Shown here piece after piece: positions 45,305 through 57,582 of a stretch of DNA of 64,000 bases (position 1 is its first letter; each line of letters begins with the position of its first letter). The notes beneath the pieces were generated by a model. It saw nothing but the letters and a program-made list of their open reading frames with translations. It was not told where the DNA came from and ran no database searches. The translations under genes and the position numbers were made by a program. The DNA is from Anomaloglossus baeobatrachus (Eukaryota; Chordata; Amphibia; Anura; Aromobatidae), in NCBI RefSeq assembly GCF_048569485.1, contig NC_134353.1, forward strand, positions 67,551,730-67,615,729, given 5' to 3'.

Positions 45305-45950
45305 ATGGAGAGGGGCAGCATGCATGGGACATTGAAGAGGGGGCAGCATGCATGGGACACTGTCAGGAGGGGACAGCATGCATGGGACATTGGGAGGAGG
45401 GGGCAGCATGCATGGGAAACTGTGAGGAGGGGGCAGCATGCATGGGACACTGTGAGGAGGGGTCAGCATGCACGGGACACTGTGAGGAGGGGGCAGCATG
45501 CACGGGACACTGTGAGGAGGGGGCAGCATGCACGGGACACTGTGAGGAGGGGGCAGCATGCACGGGACACTGTGAGGAGGGGGCAGCATGCACGGGACAC
45601 TGTGAGGAGGGGGCAGCATGCACGGGACACTGTGAGGAGGGGGCAGCATGCACGGGACACTGTGAGGAGGGGGCAGCATGCACGGGACACTGAGGAGGGG
45701 GCAGCATGCACAGGACACTGTGAGGAGGGGGCAGCATGCACGGGACACTGTGAGGAGGGGGCAGCATGCACGGGACACTGTGAGGAGGGGGCAGCATGCA
45801 CGGGACACTGTGAGGAGGGGGCAGCATGCACGGGACACTGTGAGGAGGGGGCAGCATGCACGGGACACTGTGAGGAGGGGGGCAGCATGCATGGGACACT
45901 GTGAGGAGGGGGCAGCATGCATGGGACACTGTGAGGAGGGGGCAGCATGA
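45305..45950. repeat. Minisatellite 2, 30-bp unit, ~21 copies
   Basis: The unit is GGGCAGCATGCACGGG plus ACACTGTGAGGAGG, 30 bp. From about 45470 to 45880 successive copies are identical or nearly so; outer copies have CATGGG for CACGGG. A few steps are shorter (27 bp at about 45690). Because the unit is a multiple of three without stops, several frames stay open; these are not genes. Confidence 0.97.
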
Positions 45951-46598
45951 TGAGAGATCAATGTGCAGATCATATTTCATAATCGAGGAAGGTGTGGTGG
46001 GTATAATTTATAAGGGAGGGCAGTGTGTAGTTTATTAGGGGCAGTGTGACAGTCACAGTATATAAGTGGGGACGGTGTGGTGGGAATATTTTATACTCAT
46101 GCTATGTTTTGATGTGCCTGTGGTGATCCCCATGGGGGGGGTTAGTGCCCTTCGTTTCTCATTGATACTTTTTAAAGTGTTTTACAGAGTAGATCTGCCT
46201 TAAACAGATGTTGTGTGCGAAAACTCAGTTTTACATTGTCAATAAGGGGCGCGACCACTTAAAGTGCCTAGGGCAGCACGAAGGCAAAATACAGCCCTGG
46301 CCCCGGGGCAACAGTTGGTGCTTGTAAGTGTCTATGGTGATGTTGGTGTGAATGATACGGTGCAGGGCCGACAGGCAGTGAAAGAAACAGTCACAAACAG
46401 TAGTCTCTTTACCTTCTCCTCTTTTACTTTGAGAACAGTCCAGTCCTGGGAGACCGTTACAAGTGGTAGAGGGCTCCGGCCGGCCTGGAAGTAACTGAGG
46501 TATCTTTTTGGCCGGATGAGTATGAGGCCTACTCCTGTTCTTTCTTTGCTGTTATAGGACCCTGCACTCTGGATTAGCAATGGCCCTCTTGCTGCTGG

Positions 46599-47819
46599 TG
46601 TCGCGGGCGGAGGAGGGGACGCCGCGCTCTCCCACTGCTCGGGTCCGGCTGCCGCTGCGGCTGCTGCGGCCTGCTGCCGCCGCTGCTCTGTGGCTCGAGC
46701 GATGGGCCGGATCCCGGGGACTCGAGCGGCGCTCCTCGCCCGTGAGTGAAAGGGGATTGGGATTTGGGGTAGTTTATTGTCCGTGACGCCACCCACGGTT
46801 GTGGTGATTGTATGGACACCACCGCTGCTCTGTATGGGGATCCCGGGAGCGGTGACAGGGAGCAGCAAAGTTGTTGGTTCTCCCCTCCGTGGGTAGGGGG
46901 TGGTTGTCTCGGGGCCCAGTGATGGGGTTGGTATGGTGGACAGGCGGGTATGGGGCCTGTGGAGGTGCAGGGGCAGCGCTGTGCCGCACGGCACGGAGGT
47001 ACTCACTCAGCCAGTAAACACGACACCGTTCTCGGTAAACAAACGGCTGGTTGGACGGGTCCCTCGGACGGTTACGGTGCTGCGGTTCCCTGCAGTTAGC
47101 GGTGACGGTCTCTTCCCTGCACCTATGTAAAGTTTCTTGGTAGCGATGGGTCCCCACTGGTTACCCACTCCTCAGCTTCAATCTGGGCCGAAGGAGCCCT
47201 ACTTTGCCCGCAGGCGCTGGCCCTGGGAAACTGGTGCCCTGGCGGTGGCGGTGTCTCCCCTTCACGGTCGGGCTGTTGCCTTCAATCGGGACTTGGTTGT
47301 TAGGAGACAGAGGTCCCCTTCACTGACGGATTTGGCAAATTATGGCGACTCCTAGCCTTGCCGGAATCCGAAAGGCCCCTGCCCTGGTGCTGACTGTTCT
47401 TCGTATACTGCTCCGGTACCGCCGGGCCACCACCCGTCCGCAGTCCTTCCAGCAACCTCCAAGCAGTCCCCCTGCAGACTATCACCGCCGTCTGCTGACC
47501 TTGCTGTCTCAGTCCGGGGCACACACCCGGACCAACTTCAGGCTTTACTACTGTTCCTTTTTACTTCTTCACTCAAGCTCCTCTACCACTTCACCTCCTT
47601 CTACTTTCACTTCCTAAACTGTACTGCCTGGTTCTCCCGCCTCCAGGGCTGTGAACTCCTCGGTGGGCGGAGCCAACCGCCTGGCCCACCCCCTGGTGTG
47701 GACATCAGCCCCTGGAGGAAGGCAACAAGGATTTTAGGTTAGCTTAGATGTACCTGCCGGGAATGTGGGGTGCATGTGATGTTGTGACCTGTGACCCCTG
47801 GCCTGCCCAGGGCATCACA
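46599..47819 (-). mobile_element. Solo LTR inside the Gypsy 5' LTR
   Basis: 1221 bp. The minus strand reads TGTGATGCCCTGGGCAGGCC to CCGCCCGCGACA. The flanks are CTGG and TTGG, a 4-bp duplication with one change. It is related to the TGTGACGCC LTR family and carries its GGGTGGCGTCACGGAC box. Its partner LTR and internal region are gone. Confidence 0.85.
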
Positions 47820-48349
47820 TTGGGACCGATGATACGTCCCTCTCCCTGTGTGGTAGGCTGCGCAGGCCCTCTCTGGTGCTTCTCTGCTGGAGTCCACACC
47901 GGGCCCTGGTGATGCAGCTGTACCTTCAGGTTGTTTATGGGCCAGGTGCTTGCAGCTCTCCTGTCCTTCGGATTCAGCTACCAGGGAATATTTTAGGCCC
48001 TGGTGGCCACAGACTCCGATGTCCAAGTCTACTTCTTTGCCTCTCTGCAGCTCTGGCCTTCCTGGACTGAGCTAACCAGCGCCAGCCCCAGTTCACCAGA
48101 CTGCACACTCTGCATCTCCTCTCTCTGCTCTCTCCTCACAGACTGAACACTAACTCCTCCCTCAGGTCAGACTTGAGAAATGCTCCCTGGAACTCCAGGT
48201 TCAGAGCTCCCCCTGCTGGCCTGAGGGAGAAACTGCGTTGGATGTTAAACTTACTGGCCAATAGCCCTCCCAATTACCTCCAGGCTCAGCATTAACCCTT
48301 TGGAGGGGCAATGCTGTTGTGGCGACCAGGTCCTGGGGCGCCACATGAG

Positions 48350-50180
48350 CACAATACTACAGGGCACAAGGATGGCCACAATACCACAAGGATGAGCACA
48401 ATACTACTGGGCACAAGGATGAGCACAATACTACTGGGAACAATGCTATTGGGCACAAGGATGGGTACAATACCACAAGGATGAGCACAATACTAATGGG
48501 CACAATACTACAAGGGTGAGCACAATACTACTGGGCATAAGGATGAGCACAATACTCCTGGGCACAATACTACAGGGCACAAGGATGAGCACATACCACA
48601 AGGATGGACACAATTCTACAGGGCACAAGGATGAGCACAATACTACTGGGCTCAAGGATGAGCAAAATGCTCATGGACACAATACTACTGGGCACAAGGA
48701 TGGGCACAATACTACTGGGCACAATACTACAGGGCACAAGGATGAGCACAATACTACTGGGCACAATACTACAGGACACAAGGATGAGCAAATACCACAA
48801 GGATGAGCACAATATTACAGGGCACAAGGATGGTCACAATACTACTAGGCACAATACTACTGGGCACAAGGATGGGTACAATACCACAAGGATGAGCACA
48901 ATACTAATGGGCACAATACTACAGGGCATAAGAATGGTCACAATACCACAAGCATGAGCAGAATACTACTGGGCACAATACTACAAGGATGAGCGCAATA
49001 CTACTGGGCACAATACTACTTGCACAATACTACTGGGCACAAGGAAGGGCACAATAATACTGGGCACAAGGATGAGCACAATACCACAAGGATGAGCACA
49101 ATACTACTGGGCACAATAGCACCAGGATAAGCACAATACTACAGGGCACATGGATGGGCACAATAGTATAGGGCACAAGGATTGCTACAATACCACAAGG
49201 ATGAGCACAATACTACTGGGAACAATACTACTGGGCACAAGGATGGGTACAATACCACAAGGATGAGCAGAATACTACTGGGCACAATACTACATGTATG
49301 AGCACAATACTACTGGGCACAATACTACTTGCACAATACTACTGGGTACAAGGATGGTCACAATACCACAAGGATGAGCACAATACTACTGGGCACAATA
49401 GCACAAGGATGGGCACAATAGCACAAGTATTAGCACAATGCTAGAGGGCACAAGTATGGGAACAATACTACAGGGCAGAAAAATGGGCACAATACTACAG
49501 GGCACAAGGATCAGCACAATACTACAGGGCACAAGAATGGGCACAATACTATAGGGCAAAAGGATTGGCACAATACCACAAGGATGAGCACAATACTACT
49601 GGGCACAATAGCACAAGGATGGGCACGATAGCACAATACTACAGGGCACAAGGATGGGAACAATACTACAGGGCACAAGGATGGGCACAATACTACAGGG
49701 CACAAGAATGGGCACAATACTATATGGCAAAAGGATGGCCACAATACCACAAGGATGAGCACAATACTACTGGGCACAATACTACTGGGCACAAGGATCG
49801 GTACAATACCACAAATATGAGCGCAATATTAATGGGCACAATACTACAGGGTACAAGGATGGTCACAATATCACAAGGATGAGCATAATACTACTGGGCT
49901 CAATACTACAAGGATGAGCACAATACTACTGGGCACAATACTACATGCACAATACTACTGGGCACAATACTACAAGGATGAGCACAATACTACTGGGCAC
50001 AAGAATGGGCACAATACTACTGGGCACAACACCACAAGGATGAGCACAATACTACTGGCACAAGGATGAACACATTACTACAGGGTACAAGGATGAGCAC
50101 AACACAACAAGGATGAGCACAATACTACAAGGATGAGCACCTTACTACAGGGCACACGGATGGGGGACATTACTGCAGCA
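48350..50180. repeat. Minisatellite, right part (split by Gypsy)
   Basis: 1.8 kb of the same two modules as 34630-34875 (ACAAGGATGAGC and ACAATACTACTGGGC). The array ends with GGGGACATTACTGCAGCATG steps. Joined with the left part across TGAG it reads as one continuous array. Confidence 0.93.
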
Positions 50181-50284
50181 TGGGGACATTACTACCAGAT
50201 GTTGGCTAAGATTAATATATGCTGGGAATTGTAAAACAATTTTAAAAGAAGGTCATTAAATGTAAAAAAATATTCAAAATAAAG

Positions 50285-51375
50285 TGTGGCACACCTGACT
50301 GTCAGGTGCCACAGGGTACTACATCTAACCCCAGATTCCTGGAAGACCAGTGCTGGTAACTAACCCAACACACACAAATCCACGCCCCTTACCTCAGACT
50401 AGGTAATAGGCTAGAGATGGACTTGACGGGTGGTCACCTAAAGTCTGGGATGCATCCAATCCACTAGTCAGAAACCTAGGAGGAGGAGGGGCTAGTCAGT
50501 GAAGTGGACGGACATCTTGTTAGTTAGTGAAAGGACACACAGATAGTTAGTCAGAAGTTGACGTGCTGACAGGAAAGTGTAAAATGACTACTGAGTAAAA
50601 AGGAGTACGGTTGCCAGGGAGAGTACGGTGAAGTACTCACTGGACCGAGCACTGACTGGTTACAGAGCCCTAATTCAGGAAGAGGCTCACATGATAACAA
50701 TCTGCCTGGTATGGGTACTATCAAGGACCTTACTGACGTTAGTGTCCGGGCACAGCAGCAGAGAGGGAACCTGGGAACGGGGACAGAGGTCCATCCAAAG
50801 AGAAGTTCAAGCTGCCTGTCGTATGGGCCAAGATGGAGACAACAAGAGGGGGACCCCAAAAAACGCTTCAAGCAACCGGGACCCACCGACTACTACAGGG
50901 TGCATGGAGGTAAAGCTCACCAGTTCACTACACCGGCACTGGAACAAAGGGAATACCGGATTGGTAAGGACCAGCACAAACCGGGTGGCAGCAATTCCAA
51001 ACCACTGAGTAAAGCACAAGTTAAACCGCAGCCACTGTGTTGTCTGAATTCTTCCTACACCTCTGCACCCATAGACTACAACCACCATCATCCTCCCCTG
51101 GGGCCTAGCTCTACTTGCGTAGAGCCATCACACCTAAGCTGACCAATACCACCAGCCCCAGCAGTGAGAGACTTTGCAGCGACGTCTTTCTCCATGTAGC
51201 CGCATACCGCAAGTGGCGTCACGAAAAACTATTTTTATTTTATTATTTTTCCCTGGTACAAATTCCCCTTTTAAGAGACCCCCAGGGTCACGGAATCGGG
51301 CAACGGCCACCCAGTGAACTGACTCAGTAAATATACTGCCCGTGACCGAGTACCCCAAAGCCCTGGTGTGCGTCA
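50285..51375 (+). mobile_element. Solo LTR, TGTGGCACACC family
   Basis: 1091 bp, TGTGGCACACCTGACTGTC to GGTGTGCGTCA. The target duplication is AAAG (50281-50284, 51376-51379). It sits in the right arm of the 18-kb hAT-type element and contains CGCAAGTGGCGTCACGAAAA near its 3' end. Confidence 0.8.
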
Positions 51376-51691
51376 AAAGCATGACATATTTTTTGCCATT
51401 AAAAATGCTTTTTTATATATAAACTTAACTAAACAAAAAAGTGCAGGTTTGTTATAATAAACGATTCAAAAATGTTCAAAAAAAAGTGATCCAAAGGTGT
51501 ATAGAAAAAAATCCATGAAATCACTAGAAAATGTCACTTTGTCCTGCAAAGAATGCTGCCCCCTCTTTTTTTTCTATATGTGGCCCGTACACCCAGCTGA
51601 GTTTGAGACTCCTGACTTAGAAGGTGAGACTACCAATATTTTATGGACAATAATCTTGACTATCTCACGCATAAATTTCACTTCATCATAT

Positions 51692-52809
51692 TGTGACGCC
51701 CCTGGACTATCAGGTCGTCACCGGGTACTGCACGATCTTTTCCCTTAGTGCAGTATTCAACTCCCTCATGGTTTTGGGTCCCCATCTTACAGTGCTGCCT
51801 CCAACAGCAAATCAAATCCTAGGAACACTCTGCACCACACCCACCAGACACACCAGTAGGCGGCTTAAGCGGAAAAGGGTCACCCACCTAGGGGTCAGGA
51901 AGGGTGGGTCAGGAGAGTGTAAGTAAAGTGAAGGAGAGCAAAGTGATAGGAAGTAAGGTGGAGGAAGCAGGGAGTGGTGGCTCTCCAGAGTAGCTGTCTA
52001 GGTTGCAGACGGTGGTTTGACCTAGAGGAGTCGGACCCCCGGTCGCAGGGGATTGCGGCAAGGTGCCTGGACCTTGAACGGTCGGCAGCCTGGTCCTACC
52101 ACCGGTCCGGGACCGAAGGCACGGCGGGGTACGCGGACTCTAGGTCGGGGAGAAGCTTCAGGCAACCTGGCAATTAACCTGCGGAGAGCGGAGCCTTTAT
52201 GGACTGTACCCACTAGATCCAGAATCGGGGCACTAGCGCAACGAGGGGGATAGGGCCTTCCATATATGCAGCCCACTTAAATCCCAAGCGTGAGCCCTGA
52301 CAACAGGCTCCCACACTTAGCCACAGTGGGGAGCGGGGCCCGGCAAGTTCCAGACTACTGGGCCACTACGGTGAATCTAAACTTTGTGCCAGGAGGCAGG
52401 TCACGGATTACCAGGCAGCACTGCAGGGGACAGGACCCGGACGAGCTCCCCTTAAGAAGCAGCGGCACCCAGAGACTTGGTTTACCCGGTTGTCAGCATC
52501 TGCTTACTGGCTGAGTGAGTACATGAGTGATCCCCCGTCACGGCACCCTGTATCATCTTCCAGAGCCCCGGGGCATACCCCTACCCGTGGAGGGTAACAA
52601 CACCTTGCTGCCCCATTCCATCATCCCGGGTACTCCCAACAATGGCAGCATCGGTACTCCCAATTACCGCACACCACGGGTGGCTTTCACGAACTATAAT
52701 CTCCCTGTAAATATCCCCTTTTACTTTAGAGTGTGGCCCCAAGCCCCTGGGCCACGATCGAACATTGCTCATGGATCCGAGCGGTTCGATCCGCTGCTGG
52801 GGCAGCACA
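51692..52809 (+). mobile_element. Solo LTR, TGTGACGCC family
   Basis: 1118 bp, TGTGACGCCCCTGGACTATC to GGGGCAGCACA. The target duplication is ATAT (51688-51691, 52810-52813). It is inserted in the outer Tc1 element just right of the hAT. It belongs with 19526-20640, 23252-24386 and 24752-25916. Confidence 0.85.
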
Positions 52810-52869
52810 ATATCATTAGTAACTCAGATTCTTATCATGTCTCTGCATTGTTACTGTTTTGTGCCTAGA

Positions 52870-53770
52870 AATCTACATTTTAATTTTTATTATTTTGTTA
52901 GTATTTTCTAAATCCACCTTTGTTTTCAACACTACCTGAATCCTTCTGAATGCTTTCAATCAGACATAAGCATGTCTTTACTGAAATCTGACCCCAGGAC
53001 TCTTCTACACGTTCCCAATGTTGGTGTATACTGGTCGTCTCACTTGGGTATATATACTGCTTCTTCTTCTACTCTACCCATATATGTGTTGTATTGGGTT
53101 GAGGTCTGGGGACTGTGGGGATAATCCAGCTCCTCTACTTCATTGTCATTGAACCATATCTTCTCTAATCTCACCGTATGCTTCAGGTCGTTGTGCTGCT
53201 AGAACACTATGTAGTCCTTTTCATTCCCATAGTACTCGAGTGTACGAAGTTGCTTATCTTGTAAAATACTCACATATAGCTGAGCATTGAGACCACCATT
53301 GATCCTGATCAAGTATCCAACATCTTTGGCTGTGAACCATATCATTAGGCTTCCTCCACCGAACTTGAGAGTTCCTTCAATTTCTAGATGAGTTAGCTCC
53401 TTTTTTTCCTTGTTTCTTCCAGACCTATTTTGACCCAACAGAGTCGTCTATTGACTTTCTTCTCAACGCTCCGACTCACTAGTCTCAAATCTTCTGTTGT
53501 CCACTTTTCATATTTATTTGCAAACTTGAGCTGATGTTTCTTATACTGACAATACTGAAAAGGAGGGTTCTTCACCATTTTTCAGGCCACCATTCCAGAC
53601 TTGTGTAATATGTAATGCACAGTGCTTGCATAGACGTCTGTTATCTCACTATTACAAAGCATAGGAGCCACCTCCACTGCTGTTTGTCACCCCAGAACTG
53701 GTTGACCTTGTGATGAGCGACTAGTTGACTCTGATATTTTGCCTGTAAGTCACCTCTTGCCTGTACATCA
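52870..53770 (-). pseudogene. Tc1-like transposase, decayed
   Basis: Minus-strand remnant of the outer Tc1. From right to left: an N-terminal helix-turn-helix-like region (about 53.6-53.75 kb), the FGGGSLMIWF block (about 53.35 kb), the HNDLKHT block (the second-aspartate region of DPKH type), and an SPDLNPIQHI-like end at about 53.1 kb, where the catalytic Glu appears as Gln in this copy. Several frame changes and stops interrupt it. It is old compared with the Tc1 at 26.3 kb. Confidence 0.7.
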
Positions 53771-53860
53771 CCGAGCCAGAAGTCAAGGACGTGCACTAAC
53801 CCGGATCTTCCGCAATAATGACGCCTCTTCTTAAGGGCCTAGAATTTCAAAAGGAAAAAA

Positions 53861-54150
53861 AAAATCAGTACTTTCATATCCCCTTTTGAAATGTTGTGCC
53901 CCTAAGATTTTTTAGTTGAGAGCTTGAGCCTTATGTTTGTCACAAAACAAGTCCTTACTTTGCCACCTATGAGAAAAAAAGTCAATAAAAACTTTTTAAT
54001 GGCCCCCATAAGTTCGTTTTCATGAAGCACACCACCATTATCAACACCGCCCTTATGGGGCACTTTTTTGTTCTTGAGAAACTAGGCGATCCTAAAGTAT
54101 CATCTATTTTTTCCTATTTTGAACCAAATGTCCCAATTTGTGATTTTATG
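53861..54150. other. Unassigned DNA
   Basis: AT-rich DNA between the Tc1 remnant and the satellite. No feature recognised. Confidence 0.5.
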
Positions 54151-55400
54151 AGGTATTACCACCAATTTGGTGGATGTTGCTGTCTTCCCTTATGTAATAT
54201 AGAAGTAACCCCCATTGTACTGACTGCAGTCATCGCCTTTCAGGCTTGCTATGGCTGTCGCCATCTTTCTTGACCCCCCATAGGTAAATCACCTTTCCAC
54301 CCTTCACCCATCCATTGAGCCTTTAGAATATATTCAGCATGTCGGTGGATGTCAGTCTTCCCTTAAGTAATTCGGAAGTAACCCCCCTTTGTACTAACAG
54401 CAGTCATCGACATTCAGGTTTGTTATGGTTGTCACCAACTTCCTTGACCCCCCCATAGAAAAATCATCTTCCACATTCCTTACCCATCCATCATGCCTCC
54501 AGAATATATTCAGCACATTGGTGGATGTAGTTGTCTTCCCTTACGTAATATAGAAGTAACCCCCATCGCACTGACTGCAGTCATCGCCTTTCAGGCTTGC
54601 TATGGTTGTCGCCATCTTTCTTGACCCCCCATAGATAAATCACCTTTCCCACCCTTCACCCATCCATTGAGCCTTTAGAATATATTCAGCATGTCGGTGG
54701 ATGTCAGTCTTCCCTTAAGTAATTCGGAAGTAACCCCCCTTTGTACTGACTTCAGTTAACGCCATTCAGGTTTGTTATGGTTGTCGCCATCTTCTTTGAC
54801 CCCCCCATAGAAAATCACCTTCCACATTCCTAACCCATCCATCGTGCCTCCAGAATATATTCAGCACATTGGTGGATGTACTTGTCTTCCCTTACGTAAT
54901 TTAGAAGTAACCCCCATTGTACTGACTGCAGTCATCGTCATTGAGGTTTGTTATGGTTGTCGCCATCTTTATTAACCCCCCACCATAGATAAATCACCTT
55001 TCCCACCCTTCACCCATCCATTGAGCCTCCAGAATACATTCAGCACGTCGGTGAACATAGATGTCTTCCCTTACATAATACCGAAGTAAGCCACATTGTA
55101 CAGACTGCAGTTGTCACCATTCAGGCTTGTTATAGTTGTCGCCATCTTTCTTGATTCCCCATAGATAAATCATCTTCACCACCCCTCACCGATCCATCGT
55201 GCCTCCAGAATACATTCAGCACATCGGTGGATGCAGATGTCTTCCCATACGTAATATAGAAGTAACCACCGTTTTAGGGACTGCAGTTATTGCCATTCAG
55301 GCTTGTTATGGTTGTCGCCATCTTTCTTGACCCCCCCATAGATAAATCACCTTCCCCACCATTGAGCCGCCAGAATACATTTAGCACGTCCCCTAAACGC
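54150..55400. repeat. ~176-bp tandem satellite, seven copies
   Basis: The phrase CTTCCCTTA...GAAGTAACC recurs at about 54185, 54358, 54534, 54710, 54886, 55063 and 55242, giving steps of 173-179 bp. Among the first four copies two variants alternate (GTAATATAGAAG and GTAATTCGGAAG), suggesting a ~352-bp dimer as amplification unit. GGTTGTCGCCATCTTTCTTG is a second conserved block. The array stops about 0.6 kb before the MSANTD1 start codon. Confidence 0.92.
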
Positions 55401-55409
55401 GGTCGTCTT

Positions 55410-56245
<836 letters not shown>

Positions 56246-56283
56246 TGAGTCTGATTAACTCCCTCAATGTCCTCTACACTTAA

Positions 56284-57191
56284 AAGGGTAGTCCCATCTC
56301 CAAAATCCTATCCCAATATTATGTAGGTGTCATAATATGAGCAAATACCTCCAATTAGAAATGTAGTATAGTTCTCCTGATATAGCTATGTCTCTTACCT
56401 CATGCGCGGGGCATTGCAGCTTAAGTATCCATGGTTATGTCCACTCATATAGTGACAGTTACTCGTGGTTGTAACCATAGACACCTAAGCTAAAATGTCT
56501 CTTACCTCATGTGCAGGGCATTGCAGCTTAGGTATCCATGGTTACGTCCACTCATATAATGACAGTTAGTTGCCCGTGGTTGTAACCATAGATACCTAAG
56601 CTAAAATGTTTCTTACCTCATGTGCAGGGCATTACAACTTAGGTATCCATGGTTATGTCCACTCATATAGTGACAGTTAGTTACTCGTGGTTGTAACCAT
56701 AGACACCTAAGCTAAAATGTCTCTTACCTCATGTGCAGGGCATTGCAGCTTAGGTATCCATGGTTACGTCCACTCATATAATGACAGTTAGTTGCCCGTG
56801 GTTGTAACCATAGACACCTAAGCTAAAATTTCTCTTACCTCATGTGCAGGGCATTGCCGCTTGGGTATACATGGTTACGTCCACTCATATAGTGACATTT
56901 AGTTGCTAGTGGTTGTAATCATGGATACCTAAGCTAAAATGCCCTGCACATAAAGTAAGAGACATTTTAGCTTAAGTATCTATGGTTACAACCACGAGCA
57001 ACTAACTAACTGTCACTATGAGTGGACGTAACCATGGATACCTAAGCTGCAATGCCCTGCACATGAGTTAAGAGACATGGCTATATCAGGAGAACTATAC
57101 TACATATTTAATTGTATGTATTTGCTAATATTATTATTATTATTATTATTATTACATATTGGGATAGTATCTTGGAGATGGGAATACCCCT
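56284..57191. mobile_element. TTAA MITE with five amplified palindromic units
   Basis: TTAA at 56280-56283 and 57192-57195. The inverted ends are AAGGGTAGTCCCATCTCC and the complement of GGAGATGGGAATACCCCT. Internally a ~111-bp unit beginning CTTACCTCATGTGCAGGGCA occurs five times (about 56394-56940), followed by a reversed partial copy (56935-57070). Each unit folds: AGCTTAGGTATCCATGGTTAC pairs with GTAACCATAGACACCTAAGCT-type arms. An (ATT)n run lies at 57128-57152. It lies in MSANTD1 intron 1. Confidence 0.85.
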
Positions 57192-57413
57192 TTAAAGGGG
57201 ATGTCTGTGACTAAACAATCGAGGAACCCGGCACACCTACTGATAAGCTTTGAACACCGAATGCCACAGCGCCATCCTTTGTTTAGTGGCCGCCATCCAG
57301 TATTGCAGTTCAGATCCCATTCAGCTGGTTAGTGGGAGTGCCGAGTGTTGGACCCCCTCCGATTTCATGTTGATGGCTTATCCTACAGGTGGGTCATCAA
57401 TTGTTTAGTCTAA

Positions 57414-57579
57414 AGGCCCTGTCACACACAGAGATAAATCTGCAGCAGATCTGTGGTTGCAGTGAAATTGTGGACAATCAGTGCCAGGTTTGTGGCTGTG
57501 TACAAATGGAACAATATGTCCATGATTTCACTGCAACCACAGATCTGCCAAAGATTTATCTCTGTATGTGACAGGGCCT
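57414..57579. mobile_element. Harbinger-type palindromic MITE, 166 bp
   Basis: TAA on both sides (57411-57413, 57580-57582). The ends AGGCCCTGTCACACACAGAG and CTGTATGTGACAGGGCCT are complementary, and the pairing continues through AGATAAATCT and CAGATCTGTGGTTGCAGTGA almost to the centre. Confidence 0.85.
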
Positions 57580-57582
57580 TAA

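Larger units (their letters stand above)
42093..46299. mobile_element. hAT-type element with two minisatellites, 4.2 kb
   Basis: The terminal inverted repeats are CAGGGCCGTATTTGCC and, as complement, CAGGGCTGTATTTTGCC. A perfect 8-bp duplication GCCCCGGG lies at 42085-42092 and 46300-46307; the intact 3' LTR shows the empty site. Beyond the arms (GGCACCCGTGG... left; GTGCCTAGGGCAGCACG right) the element consists mainly of two unrelated arrays. No transposase is present. Poly(A) and poly(T) runs at 42172-42199 are followed by a C/G-rich segment. Confidence 0.9.
34876..48345 (-). mobile_element. Ty3/Gypsy LTR retrotransposon, near full length
   Basis: A fossil element with both LTRs, a primer-binding-like site, gag, pol and a polypurine tract. 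It is inserted in the minisatellite with a 4-bp target duplication TGAG (34872-34875, 48346-48349). Without later insertions it is about 8 kb. The two LTRs differ at roughly 2% of positions by eye, so it is young (order of millions of years). The coding part is broken at only a few places (about two or three). Its 5' LTR has since received two other insertions. No envelope gene seen. Confidence 0.9.
41829..48345 (-). repeat. 5' LTR of the nested Gypsy, split by two insertions
   Basis: Outer limits match the 3' LTR copy. Removing the hAT-type element (42093-46299 with its duplication) and the solo LTR (46599-47819 with its duplication) leaves about 1077 bp, against 1076 bp for the intact 3' LTR. 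The flanks rejoin exactly at both places. Confidence 0.9.
33845..51614. mobile_element. hAT-type non-autonomous element carrying a minisatellite (host of the nest)
   Basis: The ends are CAGAGGTCTCAAACACACGG on the left and, as complement on the right, CAGGAGTCTCAAACTCAGC, followed inward by a shared GGGCCACAT. An 8-bp target duplication flanks it: GCTTAGAA (33837-33844) and ACTTAGAA (51615-51622), one mismatch. CAG termini with 8-bp duplication are hAT features. After removing later insertions its own sequence is about 3.2 kb: 0.78 kb of left arm, a minisatellite (~2 kb) and a short right arm. No transposase is seen. An inverted pair TGACGTCACCTCCTTGCATC near 34040-34090 lies in the left arm. 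Confidence 0.75.
33765..53860 (-). mobile_element. Decayed Tc1-like transposon, split by nested insertions
   Basis: The outermost layer of the nest. The left end (TA then CACTGATGAGCAAAAGCG at 33763-33782) is a Tc1 terminal type. The element continues after the hAT at 51623, and after the solo LTR at 52814, into a minus-strand transposase remnant (52.9-53.8 kb). Only about 1.2 kb of the 20-kb span is Tc1. The right terminal repeat was not found, so the right limit is approximate. Confidence 0.6.

Noticed and set aside
45250-45980. Long open frames on both strands (100-230 codons, Cys/His/Gly-rich)
   Set aside because: They are produced by a 30-bp tandem unit with no stop codon; no start context, splice signal or similarity, and several frames are open at once.
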